A stretch of DNA of 64,000 bases from Macrococcus sp. 19Msa1099 (GCA_019357535.2 CP079955.1:1240001-1304000); one strand, 5' to 3'. Numbered from the stretch's first letter, positions 44,055 to 53,691 are shown. Notes: generated from the letters alone by a model not told the origin. Translations and numbers: made by a program.

Positions 44055-44205
44055 GTCGTGACTCGAGTGTTTAGACACGAGTAAAATCACGAAAAAGAAT
44101 GCAGGAAATGGTTTTTTATTTCTTGCATTCTTTTTGATTTTACTTGTGTCTGCTCGAGGAACGCCGTCAATAAAATGTCGTGACAGAAGTGTTCTGTCAC
44201 AAGAG
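44055..44205. repeat. Long inverted repeat and paired GTCGTGAC hairpins downstream of rpsT
   Basis: An imperfect inverted repeat with arms of about 48 and 41 bases (44062-44109/44118-44158) begins and ends in CTCGAG. Its inner part AAAAGAATGCA...TGCATTCTTTT ends in T5 and could terminate rpsT. The motif GTCGTGAC-N3-AGTGTT occurs at the left end (44055) and again at 44177, where it forms a perfect 9-bp hairpin GTGACAGAA/TTCTGTCAC. No protein is encoded. It looks like a small repeat element or a structured RNA. Confidence 0.7.
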
Positions 44206-44206
44206 A

Positions 44207-44241
44207 AACAAGGCGATAGTTTCACTATCGCCTTGTTTTTT
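44207..44241. terminator. Terminator of holA
   Basis: A perfect 14-bp stem AACAAGGCGATAGT/ACTATCGCCTTGTT with a TTC loop; A/T flanks allow use in both directions. Confidence 0.93.
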
Positions 44242-45208
44242 ATACCTTCAAGATAAACAGTTCCAGTATCAATACTTTATCCATATAAGATGACTTCAGT
44301 TCATAATCTGCTTCGGCACATGCATCGATAACATTCAGCAGATGCTTTAACGGAATTTGTCGTACTTTACGCATCGATAGTTTTACACGATATGGATGCA
44401 CCTTCACTTCGCGTGCGATCTGCTGCTCAGAAAATCCCTTTTCAGACAATATCTTCACCTGATAGTATAATCGATACTGACTTGTTATAAGCGCGAGCAG
44501 TTTAATCGGTTCTTCTTTCATATGTATCAAGTCTTTCAATAGATGAATAGCTTCTGCCTTCTTCCCTGACGTTATGTAGTCTGTGAGCAAAAACACATTC
44601 TGTTCAAGGCTTCTGCTGACGACCTGTGACACATCGCTTTTCGTTATTATAGGTGCGTCGCCACTATATAACACTAGCTTATCCAGTTCCTTCATAACCG
44701 CTCCATAATCGATCCCGGTGAGATGGATCATTTCATTAAGTGCATCTTCTTTAATATCCTTAAAATTTTCATTTAAAGTTGATTTAATAATTTTTTTTAT
44801 CCCTTGTTCATCCAGTGGTTCAATCTTCTTCACTTCATGGTTGGCCTTTATTTTCTTCACAATCTTCTTACGTTCATCGAGCTTATCTGAATAGACGGTG
44901 AAGATGACATAGTTCGGGCCTTCAAATCTTTCAATAAACGCCAATATTTCATCTATATCGATTTCAAATGTCGTCTTGACTTTCTCGCCTGTAAACACAA
45001 AAGCATTATGTATGACAATCGCTTTCGCATCGGACAGAAAAGGAATTGTCATCGCATCTTCTAATATCGGTTTAACTTCGGTTTCCTTCATATCGTACTG
45101 ACTATAATTAAATTCATCTTTCGTACCGATTAACTTTGCAACCAGCTGCTCTGTTTCTGATTCAACTAAAGGCTTCGTACTTCCATGTATTAAATAAATA
45201 TAGCGCAT
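44240..45208 (-). CDS. holA: DNA polymerase III subunit delta
   Basis: Clamp-loader subunit that opens the beta clamp. It has 322 residues from the second ATG (45208), which has AAGGAG six bases upstream. The N-terminal part holds the AAA+-like domains (SQYDMKETEVKPILEDAMTIPFLSDAKAIVI), and the C-terminal collar includes HPYRVKLSMRKVRQ. A TATAAT box lies about 30 bases upstream. It is monocistronic, next to yqzM and comEC as in Bacillus. Confidence 0.93.
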   Translation of the reverse strand: MRYIYLIHGSTKPLVESETEQLVAKLIGTKDEFNYSQYDMKETEVKPILEDAMTIPFLSDAKAIVIHNAFVFTGEKVKTTFEIDIDEILAFIERFEGPNYVIFTVYSDKLDERKKIVKKIKANHEVKKIEPLDEQGIKKIIKSTLNENFKDIKEDALNEMIHLTGIDYGAVMKELDKLVLYSGDAPIITKSDVSQVVSRSLEQNVFLLTDYITSGKKAEAIHLLKDLIHMKEEPIKLLALITSQYRLYYQVKILSEKGFSEQQIAREVKVHPYRVKLSMRKVRQIPLKHLLNVIDACAEADYELKSSYMDKVLILELFILKV

Positions 45209-45303
45209 CATTTACTCCTTAAAATAAAAATCTCTATTTCATTATAGCTTTTTTTTATATGTTATCATATACTTAAATAGATACATTAGGAGGTTGAGAA
45301 ATT

Positions 45304-45438
45304 ATGAATCAATTCGAAAAAAATGTTCAATCAAAAAATAATGACGTACAAGATTCTGGTTATGCATTCTTATTTGGATTTGGTGGATTTGCCACAATTT
45401 ACATCATCGCTCAAATCTTTGACCTGATTGCAAAATAA
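45304..45438 (+). CDS. yqzM: YqzM family small membrane protein
   Basis: A 44-residue protein, MNQFEKNVQSKNNDVQDSGY followed by one hydrophobic helix (about 20-42). The conserved N-terminus FEKNVQSKxND and size match B. subtilis YqzM, which also lies between holA and comEC. TAGGAGGTTGAG precedes the ATG. Probably a single-pass membrane protein; function unknown. Confidence 0.9.
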   Translation: MNQFEKNVQSKNNDVQDSGYAFLFGFGGFATIYIIAQIFDLIAK

Positions 45439-45474
45439 TGTACTTATCTGTGTGTCCGTTTCGTACATCACACG

Positions 45475-45519
45475 AACCCGAATAATAATGCACACTATCG
45501 TGCCATTATTGCTCGGGTT
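45475..45519. terminator. Bidirectional terminator between yqzM and comEC
   Basis: Long stem AACCCGAATAATAATG/CATTATTGCTCGGGTT with two internal mismatches, T-run on the plus side, between converging genes. Confidence 0.85.
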
Positions 45520-45520
45520 T

Positions 45521-47752
45521 TTATTTATTATCCTTTAATTCCTTGCGCATCGTAGAGATTTCATTTTGGCCTAACTTTACTGTTATTCTGCCATCTGACT
45601 GCGTATTATAAATCAGCTTATTATACTCAATTAGTCGTTTGATTGTCTCTTCATGCGGATGACCATACCTGTTGTTTCGCCCGGCAGATATCATTGCTGT
45701 TTTAAATTCACGTTTTAATAGTGCATCACCTGTACTTGTATCGGATCCGTGATGGCCAATCTTAACGATATCGATCCTTGATGAAATATGAGCCAGCACC
45801 TCTTCTTCCTGCGCTTTGCTCAAATCTCCCGTCAGCAATGCATTGACTTTTTCTCCTTGAATAAATGTGACGATGCTTTCGTCGTTAATATCATCCCCTT
45901 TACTTGCTGTAATTAAGTCAATCCCAGCTATCTTGACCTCTGATTCATCGAATATTGGAATGTTGTATTGATGAGCAATCGCTTGAAGTGATGTGTATTT
46001 CGGTATCGATGCAGCTGTTTTATTTATGATAATGCGCTTTACAAGCTTTAATTTTATAAGTTGTTCTGCTTCTCCGATATGATCCAAGTCTGGATGTGTC
46101 AATATTAAATCATCGATTTGTGTGATCCCTTTATGATATAGGAATGGTACGATAATTTTCTCACTGATGGAACGTGCGTCTCTCCGTTTCTCCCACCCTT
46201 CATTGAAATCAAACTTACCGCCGGTATCCACCATCACAACTCTGCCATTATATTCAATAACAATACAATCCCCCTGCCCAACATCCAGAACATGTAGTGC
46301 GTCTTCATTTTGTATGCGACTAATAAGAATAAGCGCTATACATAGACATATTGCAGTCACTTGAATACGGGGTTTCTGATGAAATAAATAATAGATTACG
46401 CCTATCATGATGACATAATAGATTATATGCTGTGATTTAATAACAAGTGGCAATGCATGTAACGACAAAAATTTTTCTACACATATATCATGGAGTAAGA
46501 ATGCATAGTGGGTCAATGCGTCCAGTATCTCCGGTATAAAATTAAACAACATTAAACAAAGTAAAATGAAAGTACAAAGCGGGAAAATAACGAAAGAGAA
46601 AAGTGGTATAAATAAAAGATTAGTCAACAATCCGATAAAATAGACGATATTGAAATGATAAAAAAGAATGGGTAACGTTGCAACTTGTGAAATGAAATTG
46701 GTTAATAAAAAAAGTTTGATTGGCGTTAATTCATAGCTTTGTAATATGAAGATAAACGAAAAGCAGATAATATAAGATAGTTGAAATCCAATGTTAAAGA
46801 TTATAAAAGGTGTCATTATTAAATTTACGATAAATGTAATTGCGAGTGCATCGAGCATCGAGATAAATCTTGGCTTCACCAATACGAATGCCATAAATAG
46901 TGCTGCACGCACAACGGCTGGTGCTTCTCCTGTCAATATAACATAGCCCGGCAGAATAATTAATATCATCAATTTGCTTATATGTAACGGTACATAAAGT
47001 CGTTTAAACAAATAATAGAGCTGAACTGTAACCAGTGCAACGTGGCTGCCGCTAATCGCATAGAGATGATAGATGCCTAATGTTTTCAAATCATTTAATG
47101 TCTTATGATCTAAATATCTCGTATCGCCTGTAGTCAGCGCCGTGATATAGGCACCGTACTTTAATTGCACCATCTGTTCGCCTAAGTGATAGCGATACAG
47201 ACGTATGTGATCCAATATCGTTAACGGGTGTTGTCTGCATGAATCAAAATTAACCTCTTCGATTGTAAGTGTGCCTTTATAGGTGCCATAATATAAATAT
47301 TCATCATAATGAAATCCCGGCTGATTTGTATTCGGCAATGGCGATTCAGCTGCACTACTGAATGCACATTGCTGATAGATGTGGATTCCACGTTTAAGAC
47401 GTAATTGTTCAGCTTGATCTTTAATCCTATAAACGAACTTATACGTATCGTTATCAATGACAATATCACCCATCATCAAGTTGCCATCCACTTTAAACTG
47501 CGTTGTAAAATAGCCGGTCGTATTTATCTTAATATCCGATTGGTCATTAAACTGAGTAACAATCCGGCTGAATGAATGGCTCTCATAATAAAGGTACGTA
47601 CATAAAAATAATGCTGCATAAATATAAATAAAGCGTGATAAACGCTTCTTATAGATAATCATTATCGCTACGAACATCAACATAACGCTGCTTAAATAAT
47701 CGTACTGACATAAAACTGCAGATATCACTACAAGAACTGCAATTAAGCCCAC
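45521..47752 (-). CDS. comEC: DNA internalization channel protein ComEC/Rec2
   Basis: Forms the channel that takes single-stranded DNA through the membrane in natural transformation. It has 743 residues: N-terminal hydrophobic helices with an OB-like extracellular domain, the central competence domain (YHLYAISGSHVALV), and a C-terminal metallo-beta-lactamase domain with HPDLDHIG and KIGHHGSDTST. The frame is intact. It is last in comEA-comEB-comEC. Confidence 0.95.
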   Translation of the reverse strand: MGLIAVLVVISAVLCQYDYLSSVMLMFVAIMIIYKKRLSRFIYIYAALFLCTYLYYESHSFSRIVTQFNDQSDIKINTTGYFTTQFKVDGNLMMGDIVIDNDTYKFVYRIKDQAEQLRLKRGIHIYQQCAFSSAAESPLPNTNQPGFHYDEYLYYGTYKGTLTIEEVNFDSCRQHPLTILDHIRLYRYHLGEQMVQLKYGAYITALTTGDTRYLDHKTLNDLKTLGIYHLYAISGSHVALVTVQLYYLFKRLYVPLHISKLMILIILPGYVILTGEAPAVVRAALFMAFVLVKPRFISMLDALAITFIVNLIMTPFIIFNIGFQLSYIICFSFIFILQSYELTPIKLFLLTNFISQVATLPILFYHFNIVYFIGLLTNLLFIPLFSFVIFPLCTFILLCLMLFNFIPEILDALTHYAFLLHDICVEKFLSLHALPLVIKSQHIIYYVIMIGVIYYLFHQKPRIQVTAICLCIALILISRIQNEDALHVLDVGQGDCIVIEYNGRVVMVDTGGKFDFNEGWEKRRDARSISEKIIVPFLYHKGITQIDDLILTHPDLDHIGEAEQLIKLKLVKRIIINKTAASIPKYTSLQAIAHQYNIPIFDESEVKIAGIDLITASKGDDINDESIVTFIQGEKVNALLTGDLSKAQEEEVLAHISSRIDIVKIGHHGSDTSTGDALLKREFKTAMISAGRNNRYGHPHEETIKRLIEYNKLIYNTQSDGRITVKLGQNEISTMRKELKDNK

Positions 47753-47764
47753 ATATCCTCCGTT

Positions 47765-48226
47765 CTACATTTGTTCAAAATAATGGACAACATGATGTGG
47801 ATTAAAGTCAATCTTCTCAGTATCAACGTGATTCTTATCCAGCAGTTCTATGGCATAAGGATGATTCTTATAATCCTCTGCATAGTAAATTTTCTTAATG
47901 CCTGCCTGAATGAGTGACTTCGTACAATGAATACACGGAAAGTGTGTGACATAAATATCAGCGCCTTCAGTCGTTACACCCATTTTAGCGCATTGTAATA
48001 ATGCATTCATCTCGGCATGTATCGTTCTGATACAGTGTCCATCTTCAACATAGCATCCTGCATCTATACAGTGCACTTCACCTGATACTGAACCGTTGTA
48101 TCCACCTGCGATAATACGATTATCCTTGACAATTGTTGCACCGACACTGAGTCTTGTACACGTTGAGCGTAATGCTAACAACTGACTTTGCGCCATAAAG
48201 TACTCTTTCCACTGTATACGTTCCAT
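47765..48226 (-). CDS. comEB: ComE operon protein 2 (dCMP deaminase family)
   Basis: Zinc-dependent deoxycytidylate deaminase homologue in the late competence operon; not needed for DNA uptake in Bacillus. It has 153 residues with HAE (70-72) and PCIHC (97-101). The ATG at 48226 follows GGAGTGG; an upstream GTG at 48235 lacks a ribosome binding site. Confidence 0.92.
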   Translation of the reverse strand: MERIQWKEYFMAQSQLLALRSTCTRLSVGATIVKDNRIIAGGYNGSVSGEVHCIDAGCYVEDGHCIRTIHAEMNALLQCAKMGVTTEGADIYVTHFPCIHCTKSLIQAGIKKIYYAEDYKNHPYAIELLDKNHVDTEKIDFNPHHVVHYFEQM

Positions 48227-48283
48227 AACATCCACTCCAAGTCATTTTGATACAATTGTAATATGATATTTATGCTAAATCAA

Positions 48284-48949
48284 TCATACTTCTATATATT
48301 CCTTTAAACTTTCATATGTCTTGTCTCCTATACCTCGTATTTCTTTAATTTCTTCGATAGCTTTAAACCCTCCGTTATCTGTTCTGTACTTAATAATATC
48401 CTGCGCTTTCTTCGGACCAATTCCAGGTATTTCCTCAAGCTCAGACTGTTCTGCCTGATTAATATTAATCTTACTCTGTACGTTGCTTCCAGAATTACTT
48501 TCAGGATGCCCCCCGGTATTCTGATAGAGCGTATATTTGTCCGTCTTCACTTCACCTTTAAATGGAATATAGATCACAAGGGCATCACGTACTTCTTGAG
48601 ATAAGTTCACTGCCTCCAGATCTGCATTCGGCAGTACTTCAGCATGTTTTAATATATCATGTACACGCTCACCTTGCTGTGCATCATAGACACCGCCATA
48701 CTTGACAGCGCCTTTCACATCAACTTTAATATTCTGTGCTGCACTTTCCTCAGTCTCTTCTTCCTTCTGTAAGGCTACCTCAGAAGTTTCAGCCGGTTGT
48801 TGTATTTCTTCCTCACTAATTTCTGTACTTGATATTGATTTCATCAATACAATCATCCCAACGATAAAGGTTACGATTGTTAATCCGATCATCTGCTTGT
48901 TTACATTGTATCTGTCTAGTAGCGCCCCGAAATTTAATAATTTCTGCAA
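48284..48949 (-). CDS. comEA: Competence protein ComEA (DNA receptor)
   Basis: Membrane-anchored receptor that binds double-stranded DNA outside the cell and feeds it to ComEC. It has 221 residues: an N-terminal anchor (about 19-38), a Glu-rich linker, an SLBB-like domain, and a C-terminal helix-hairpin-helix pair (KININQAEQSELEEIPGIGP). The start is TTG after GGAGGTGTTTTTT. It is first gene of the comE operon. Confidence 0.95.
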   Translation of the reverse strand: MQKLLNFGALLDRYNVNKQMIGLTIVTFIVGMIVLMKSISSTEISEEEIQQPAETSEVALQKEEETEESAAQNIKVDVKGAVKYGGVYDAQQGERVHDILKHAEVLPNADLEAVNLSQEVRDALVIYIPFKGEVKTDKYTLYQNTGGHPESNSGSNVQSKININQAEQSELEEIPGIGPKKAQDIIKYRTDNGGFKAIEEIKEIRGIGDKTYESLKEYIEV

Positions 48950-49027
48950 AAAAACACCTCCTGAATAGTTATATCAGGAAGTGAACAAAATCTCTTATTT
49001 GTAACAATTTAAAATTTATTTTATCTA

Positions 49028-49744
49028 TCATCGTTTTTTTGCGACAAAAAATACGCGTTCTACGTCGTCAGTTTCTGTCACTTGCGCTTCATTAAAATCA
49101 AAGAATACTCTCTCGATATCAAATCCTGCCTGTTCGAGCTGCAACTTATAGAAATCAATCGGGAACGTACGTTGTTCATGAGATTCATCGAATCTATCAT
49201 AACGTGTTCCATCTGATACGAAAAAGGTCATATCATGATACACAGAAAATGGTGTCTCACCTTTAATGGCATGCCATATATACACAACGTCTGATAGATC
49301 GTCACTATAGGTTGCATTATTGAAGTAGCGCTCAAACTTCTGAACACTATGCACATCAAAAATAAATGTACCTTCACGTTTCAGATGCGCATACACATTT
49401 TGAAATGTGCGGGCTATAGCATCTTCATCTTGCAGGTAGTTTAGACTGTCACATAAACACGTAATCGTATCGAATGATTTCGCAAGATTAAGTTCAGTCA
49501 TATCCTGTGTAATAAATTGTGCATTGCCTACATTATGCTGAGCAACAGCAAGCATATCCTCACTTAAATCGACACCGACCTTTTCATTGGCAGTGACGAG
49601 CTGCAATAACTTTCCTGTCCCCGTCGCAACATCTAGAATCGAGCCCTCTGCTGGGATATATCGCTGAACGATCTGTGCCCAGGTGTCATAAGGCTGATCA
49701 TACATAAATCGATCATAGATGTGCGCAAATTGCCCGTATTCCAT
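49028..49744 (-). CDS. yqeM: Class I SAM-dependent methyltransferase YqeM
   Basis: Soluble methyltransferase of unknown substrate, 238 residues. The SAM motif I is ILDVATGTGKLLQL, with CLCDSLNYL downstream. It overlaps the rsfS stop by one base and ends the nadD-yqeK-rsfS-yqeM run conserved in Bacillus. Confidence 0.88.
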   Translation of the reverse strand: MEYGQFAHIYDRFMYDQPYDTWAQIVQRYIPAEGSILDVATGTGKLLQLVTANEKVGVDLSEDMLAVAQHNVGNAQFITQDMTELNLAKSFDTITCLCDSLNYLQDEDAIARTFQNVYAHLKREGTFIFDVHSVQKFERYFNNATYSDDLSDVVYIWHAIKGETPFSVYHDMTFFVSDGTRYDRFDESHEQRTFPIDFYKLQLEQAGFDIERVFFDFNEAQVTETDDVERVFFVAKKR

Positions 49745-50097
49745 TATATCGTTTCCGACTCGTACGTAATGATTTCCTGATCTCGGAATAATTTCTCTAA
49801 ATTATAATAATCACGTTCTTCATGATGGAAGACATGCACTACAACATCTCCAAGATCCACAAGTACCCAACGCGCTTCATTAAATCCTTCCAGACGGTTA
49901 ACTTCAATGCCATTCTTTTGTGCTTCGTCTTTAACTTCGCGTGCAATTGCTTGTACTTGTCGATCAGAATTTCCCTCACAGATTACAAAATAATCCGTAA
50001 TACCCGTTACATCTGCGACATTTATACCAATAATATCTTCTGCTCGTTTGTTATCACATGCATTAAATGCAAGCTCCAATAATACTTTACTATTCAT
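49744..50097 (-). CDS. rsfS: Ribosomal silencing factor RsfS
   Basis: Binds L14 on the free 50S subunit and blocks subunit joining under starvation. It has 117 residues with GITDYFVICEGNSDRQVQAIA and a GDVVVHVFHHEERDYYNLEKLF C-terminal motif. The start at 50097 (MNSKVLLELAF) is preferred over ATG 50106, which abuts the AAAGGA ribosome binding site. Confidence 0.94.
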   Translation of the reverse strand: MNSKVLLELAFNACDNKRAEDIIGINVADVTGITDYFVICEGNSDRQVQAIAREVKDEAQKNGIEVNRLEGFNEARWVLVDLGDVVVHVFHHEERDYYNLEKLFRDQEIITYESETI

Positions 50098-50109
50098 TAA
50101 ATCCATCCT

Positions 50110-50676
50110 TTATCTTTGTAAATTATAATAATTAAGACATTCAATCGTTTTCGGATAAATTGTCTTATCATTTTCAACTAAATAGAGTGTCGTACGTTTT
50201 GAAATTTCATATATTGCTTTGTCTAAATTTTGCTCGTTATACACGATGTCTCTAATCTCATCAACACCAGGCTGTGTTCTACCCGGCTCAATATAATCAC
50301 TCACAAATATAATTTTTTCATTTAATCTCATCTGCTTACGGCCACAAGTGTGATGATAGATCGCATGATATATTTCTTCATCTTCAATATGATGTTCATG
50401 CTTCATAATTTCAGCTGCAACAGGTCCATGTAATATTTCTGAGTTGTAAGCCAGTAGTTCATTATCAAGTTCATAATGTGTCACTGCCTGATAAAGTACG
50501 CTTAAATCATCATACTTTGCATAATCGTGCAATATCCCTGCAATATCTACGACATCTTTGTCACCACCGAACATTTCAGCGAGTTTAACACCTGTTTCAG
50601 CAACACGTAATGAATGTTCAAATCGCTTCTTAGGTAATTTCTCTTCTACTAATTTAATCGCTTTTTTTCTCTTCAT
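50110..50676 (-). CDS. yqeK: HD-domain Ap4A hydrolase YqeK
   Basis: Cytosolic HD-domain phosphohydrolase; the family splits diadenosine tetraphosphate symmetrically. It has 188 residues with RFEHSLRVAE, ILHDYAKYD (HD motif) and HGPVAAEI, the iron-binding residues of the family. The start overlaps the nadD end by 23 bases. Confidence 0.9.
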   Translation of the reverse strand: MKRKKAIKLVEEKLPKKRFEHSLRVAETGVKLAEMFGGDKDVVDIAGILHDYAKYDDLSVLYQAVTHYELDNELLAYNSEILHGPVAAEIMKHEHHIEDEEIYHAIYHHTCGRKQMRLNEKIIFVSDYIEPGRTQPGVDEIRDIVYNEQNLDKAIYEISKRTTLYLVENDKTIYPKTIECLNYYNLQR

Positions 50677-51232
50677 ATAAGTGCTCCTCTCTAATATACT
50701 TCTCTACATCGTCTAGTAGTAAGCATTTCACTGACTGTCCATTAAGCATACGCTTTCTAATATCAGTCGCACTCACATCCATCCTTGGCAATGTAAAAGG
50801 TATAAAAGGCTCTCTTAAATTCAGTTCATCACGCGATCTGTTCACGACGATGAACGATGCAAGTGAAGTAATTGCTTCTAGATTGTACCATTTATCAATC
50901 GCTTCGTACTGATCATATCCGATTAATATTTTTAGCGTGCAATTTTTATACTTTTCCTTCAAATATAAAACAGTATGATACGTATAACTCTTTCCTGACT
51001 GCTCTATTTCAAACGTATCAATTTCACCGAAAGTTAAATATTCAATCGTCTGTTCTATCATATTTAACCGATGTTGATCTGATACGTTTGGTCTTGATGT
51101 TTTATGCGGGCTTTGTCCTGCTGGCATGAAGATAAATTTATCTGGTCTAAACTGCTGATACACTTCATTTGCAACAAATGCATGACCAATATGAACAGGA
51201 TCGAATGAGCCACCGTAAAGTATGATTTCCAT
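50654..51232 (-). CDS. nadD: Nicotinate-nucleotide adenylyltransferase
   Basis: Makes nicotinic acid adenine dinucleotide in NAD synthesis. It has 192 residues: nucleotidyltransferase motif GGSFDPVHIGH (7-17) and the C-terminal SATDIRKRML. The ATG overlaps the yhbY stop by one base and yqeK starts within its end, so nadD-yqeK are tightly coupled. Confidence 0.96.
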   Translation of the reverse strand: MEIILYGGSFDPVHIGHAFVANEVYQQFRPDKFIFMPAGQSPHKTSRPNVSDQHRLNMIEQTIEYLTFGEIDTFEIEQSGKSYTYHTVLYLKEKYKNCTLKILIGYDQYEAIDKWYNLEAITSLASFIVVNRSRDELNLREPFIPFTLPRMDVSATDIRKRMLNGQSVKCLLLDDVEKYIREEHLYEEKKSD

Positions 51233-51525
51233 TAGCGTGGGAGTTCTATTTTTTTATGATTTACTGAAGGTTTATACAGAATAATTGTCGAACCGATGAC
51301 TTGTACAAGCTCCCCGTACACACGGCGCGCAATTGTTTCTGCAAGCTCCTCTTTATCATCCATATTATTCTGCAATACACTGACTTTTATGAGTTCACGT
51401 TTTTCCAGTACATCATTTAATTGCTCAATTAAGTTATTGCTAATACCACCTTTACCAATTTGAAAGATTGGGTCCAAATTATGAGCTTTTGCGCGTAAAT
51501 ATCTTCTTTGTTTTCCTGTTAACAT
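51232..51525 (-). CDS. yhbY: RNA-binding protein YhbY (CRM domain)
   Basis: Small RNA-binding protein linked with large-subunit assembly. It has 97 residues, nearly all one CRM domain: LTGKQRRYLRAKAHNLDPIFQIGKGGI with a GxxG loop. It overlaps nadD by one base and follows aroE by 11 bases. Confidence 0.94.
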   Translation of the reverse strand: MLTGKQRRYLRAKAHNLDPIFQIGKGGISNNLIEQLNDVLEKRELIKVSVLQNNMDDKEELAETIARRVYGELVQVIGSTIILYKPSVNHKKIELPR

Positions 51526-51536
51526 AATGTGCTCCT

Positions 51537-52322
51537 TTATAAATGATTTATTACAGCTTGTTTCATCGCTGCTTTATTCGCTTGCTTACCAGTCCATATT
51601 TCATAACTCAGCGCACCTTGATTCACAAACATATCAAGGCCGTTGATAATCTTTAATCCTCGTTGTGCTGCACTTTGCAGTATCGGTGTCGTGTCAGGTG
51701 TATATATAATGTCGCATACGACAGCACTTGACTTCAACTGGGCTATATCGATTAAAGTCTCCGACATAAATCCCTCCATCCCGACCGGTGTCGTGTTGAT
51801 AACAATATCCGCTTGCTGAATGATCACGTCACTCTCCTCATACTTGTAAGCGTCTATTTGAAACGGCCAGTCTGCAACACGATTACAATTTCTGTTCAGT
51901 ACAGTAACTTTATTATCTTTAAATAACGTATAACATATCGCTCGACTCGCACCACCAGCCCCGAGTACGACAATATTCTTTCCACCAATATGTTCCTCTA
52001 TAGATGCTTTAAATCCTGCACCGTCTGTATTATAGCCATACCATACACCATCTTTAATGTGCACCGTATTAATTGCACCAATCATCTGCGCTTTTGTGTC
52101 TACTACATCCACAACTTGCAACATATCCACTTTATACGGAATCGTAATATTAAAGCCGTCAATGGCCTTCTCGTGAATAATATCTCTCAAATGATGAAAG
52201 TGTTTCGGATCGATGTGAAGTGCAGTGTATTCATCATCAGTTTGCAATGCTTTGAAATTGGCATGGTGCATCAACGGTGATAGTGAATGTTTAATAGGAT
52301 GACCTATAACTGCAAATTTCAT
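51537..52322 (-). CDS. aroE: Shikimate dehydrogenase
   Basis: NADPH-dependent step of chorismate synthesis. It has 261 residues: [10 protein letters not shown] substrate motif, catalytic Lys64 in NITIPYK, partner Asp in YNTDGAGF, and NADP-binding GAGGASRAI. It lies between yqeH and yhbY, the conserved Firmicute order. Confidence 0.96.
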   Translation of the reverse strand: MKFAVIGHPIKHSLSPLMHHANFKALQTDDEYTALHIDPKHFHHLRDIIHEKAIDGFNITIPYKVDMLQVVDVVDTKAQMIGAINTVHIKDGVWYGYNTDGAGFKASIEEHIGGKNIVVLGAGGASRAICYTLFKDNKVTVLNRNCNRVADWPFQIDAYKYEESDVIIQQADIVINTTPVGMEGFMSETLIDIAQLKSSAVVCDIIYTPDTTPILQSAAQRGLKIINGLDMFVNQGALSYEIWTGKQANKAAMKQAVINHL

Positions 52323-52332
52323 AATGTCACCT

Positions 52333-53430
52333 CTACAATATGCTCGGTCTTAAATATACATCAACTTGCTTCGGTGCATGTACGATGATTTGCGCACCTT
52401 TATCCACCGTAATAAAACCGAGGCCTGAAATAATGATATCCTGTTTCTCTTCTTTCACAGATAACTGAACTTGCTTCACATTATCAAAATCAAATTCGCC
52501 ACTACCAGGAGGTACTAATAGTTCACCAATCTGACGATGCCACAAACTTTGCGCATTATCTGTCTTTGTTCTATGAATGTTCAGTAAATTGCTTACGAAA
52601 CAGTTTAAGCTTCTTCTACCTCCAGACACATAATCAACGCGTACTAAGCCTCCTAGAAACAACGTCTGTCCTTCGTTTAACTGGAAGTTACGAGGCTTGA
52701 TTTCTTGTTTTGGCATAATTACTTTGAGTTCCTTATCAGTAACGTAATGGGTCATCTGGTGTGCCTGGATGATACCCGGTGTATCAAACAGAAATGAATG
52801 TTCATCGAGTGGAATATCGATTAAATCAAGCGTTGTGCCCGGGAAGTGACTTGTCGTAATAACATCTTTCTCACCCACGCTCGTCTCAATCAATTTATTA
52901 ATTAAAGTCGATTTACCGACGTTTGTCGTCCCTACAACATAGACGTCCTGATTTGATCTTAAAGTTTCAATCGACTCAAGCAGTTCTTCAATACCGTGAT
53001 TTTTCTGTGCCGAAATTAATACGACGTCATCTGGATTCATACCAAGTGCTTTCGCCTGTTTTTCAATCCATAGTTTTACACGGCGTTTGTTAATCAGTTT
53101 CGGTAATAGATCCATTTTGTTCGCAGCAATGATGACCTTCTTATTACCTACGATACGCTTTAATCCGTTAATCCATGAACCTTGAAAATCAAATACATCT
53201 ATCACATTAACAATGATTCCTTGTTTTTCGCTCAATGCATTTAACATCGTTAAAAAGTCATCGCTTGTCATATTTACGTCCTGAATCTCATTATAATGCT
53301 TTAATCTAAAGCAACGTTTGCATATGACGTCTTCTTTCTTTAAACTTGAAGCAGGTACATATCCAGGTTTATTCTGATCATCTGACTGAAGTTCTGCACC
53401 GCAACCGATACATTTCATGTGTTCACTCAA
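52333..53430 (-). CDS. yqeH: Ribosome biogenesis GTPase YqeH
   Basis: Circularly permuted GTPase needed for 30S assembly. It has 365 residues: an N-terminal treble-clef zinc finger (CIGCG and CKRCFR), then G4 NKMD, G1 [10 protein letters not shown]3 DTPGI and a C-terminal RNA-binding region. I place the start at TTG 53430, six bases after GGAGGA, because [10 protein letters not shown] matches the family N-terminus; an ATG 15 bases upstream overlaps that ribosome binding site. Confidence 0.94.
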   Translation of the reverse strand: MSEHMKCIGCGAELQSDDQNKPGYVPASSLKKEDVICKRCFRLKHYNEIQDVNMTSDDFLTMLNALSEKQGIIVNVIDVFDFQGSWINGLKRIVGNKKVIIAANKMDLLPKLINKRRVKLWIEKQAKALGMNPDDVVLISAQKNHGIEELLESIETLRSNQDVYVVGTTNVGKSTLINKLIETSVGEKDVITTSHFPGTTLDLIDIPLDEHSFLFDTPGIIQAHQMTHYVTDKELKVIMPKQEIKPRNFQLNEGQTLFLGGLVRVDYVSGGRRSLNCFVSNLLNIHRTKTDNAQSLWHRQIGELLVPPGSGEFDFDNVKQVQLSVKEEKQDIIISGLGFITVDKGAQIIVHAPKQVDVYLRPSIL

Positions 53431-53505
53431 ATTATATTCCTCCATTATTAAACTCACTATTGTATATTTTATCATAAATGATGTTATTAGTATTGCAAGT
53501 CACAA

Positions 53506-53530
53506 TAAAAAAGGACGAGACATACGTCCC
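53506..53530 (-). terminator. Terminator after tRNA-Gly
   Basis: Stem GGACG/CGTCC with a seven-base loop and TTTTTT on the minus strand, between the tRNA and yqeH. Confidence 0.78.
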
Positions 53531-53542
53531 ATCCTATTTAGA

Positions 53543-53613
53543 AGCGGGTGATCGGAATCGAACCGACAACATCAGCTTGGAAGGCTGAGGTTTTACCACT
53601 AAACTACACCCGC
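53543..53613 (-). tRNA. tRNA-Gly (anticodon UCC)
   Basis: A 71-base cloverleaf: acceptor GCGGGTG/CACCCGC, D arm with GG in the loop, anticodon stem TCAGC/GCTGA with loop CTTCCAA, and T arm GTCGG-TTCGATT-CCGAT. The discriminator is T and CCA is not encoded. The normal D-loop GG and TTC T-loop mark it as a translation tRNA rather than the cell-wall-only Gly tRNAs known from staphylococci. Confidence 0.96.
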
Positions 53614-53619
53614 ATATAT

Positions 53620-53662
53620 CAACTTTGTAAGATAATAATACAAAAATTATTTTACAAAGTAA
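53620..53662 (-). other. Imperfect inverted repeat between yqeG and tRNA-Gly
   Basis: Arms CTTTGTAA-G-ATAAT and ATTAT-T-TTACAAAG (13 pairs, one mismatch) enclose nine bases. It is very AT-rich and lacks a T-run on the minus strand, so it is a weak terminator at best. It may shape the tRNA promoter or 5' processing. Confidence 0.4.
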
Positions 53663-53691
53663 AGGATTAATTTTACATTATCGATATAAAA

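Noticed and set aside
48950-49027. A ComK-box-like AAAA-N4-TTTT upstream of comEA
   Set aside because: The spacing is four, not the five bases of a real ComK half-box, and the stretch is so AT-rich that such matches are expected by chance. No clear second half-box at a standard distance.
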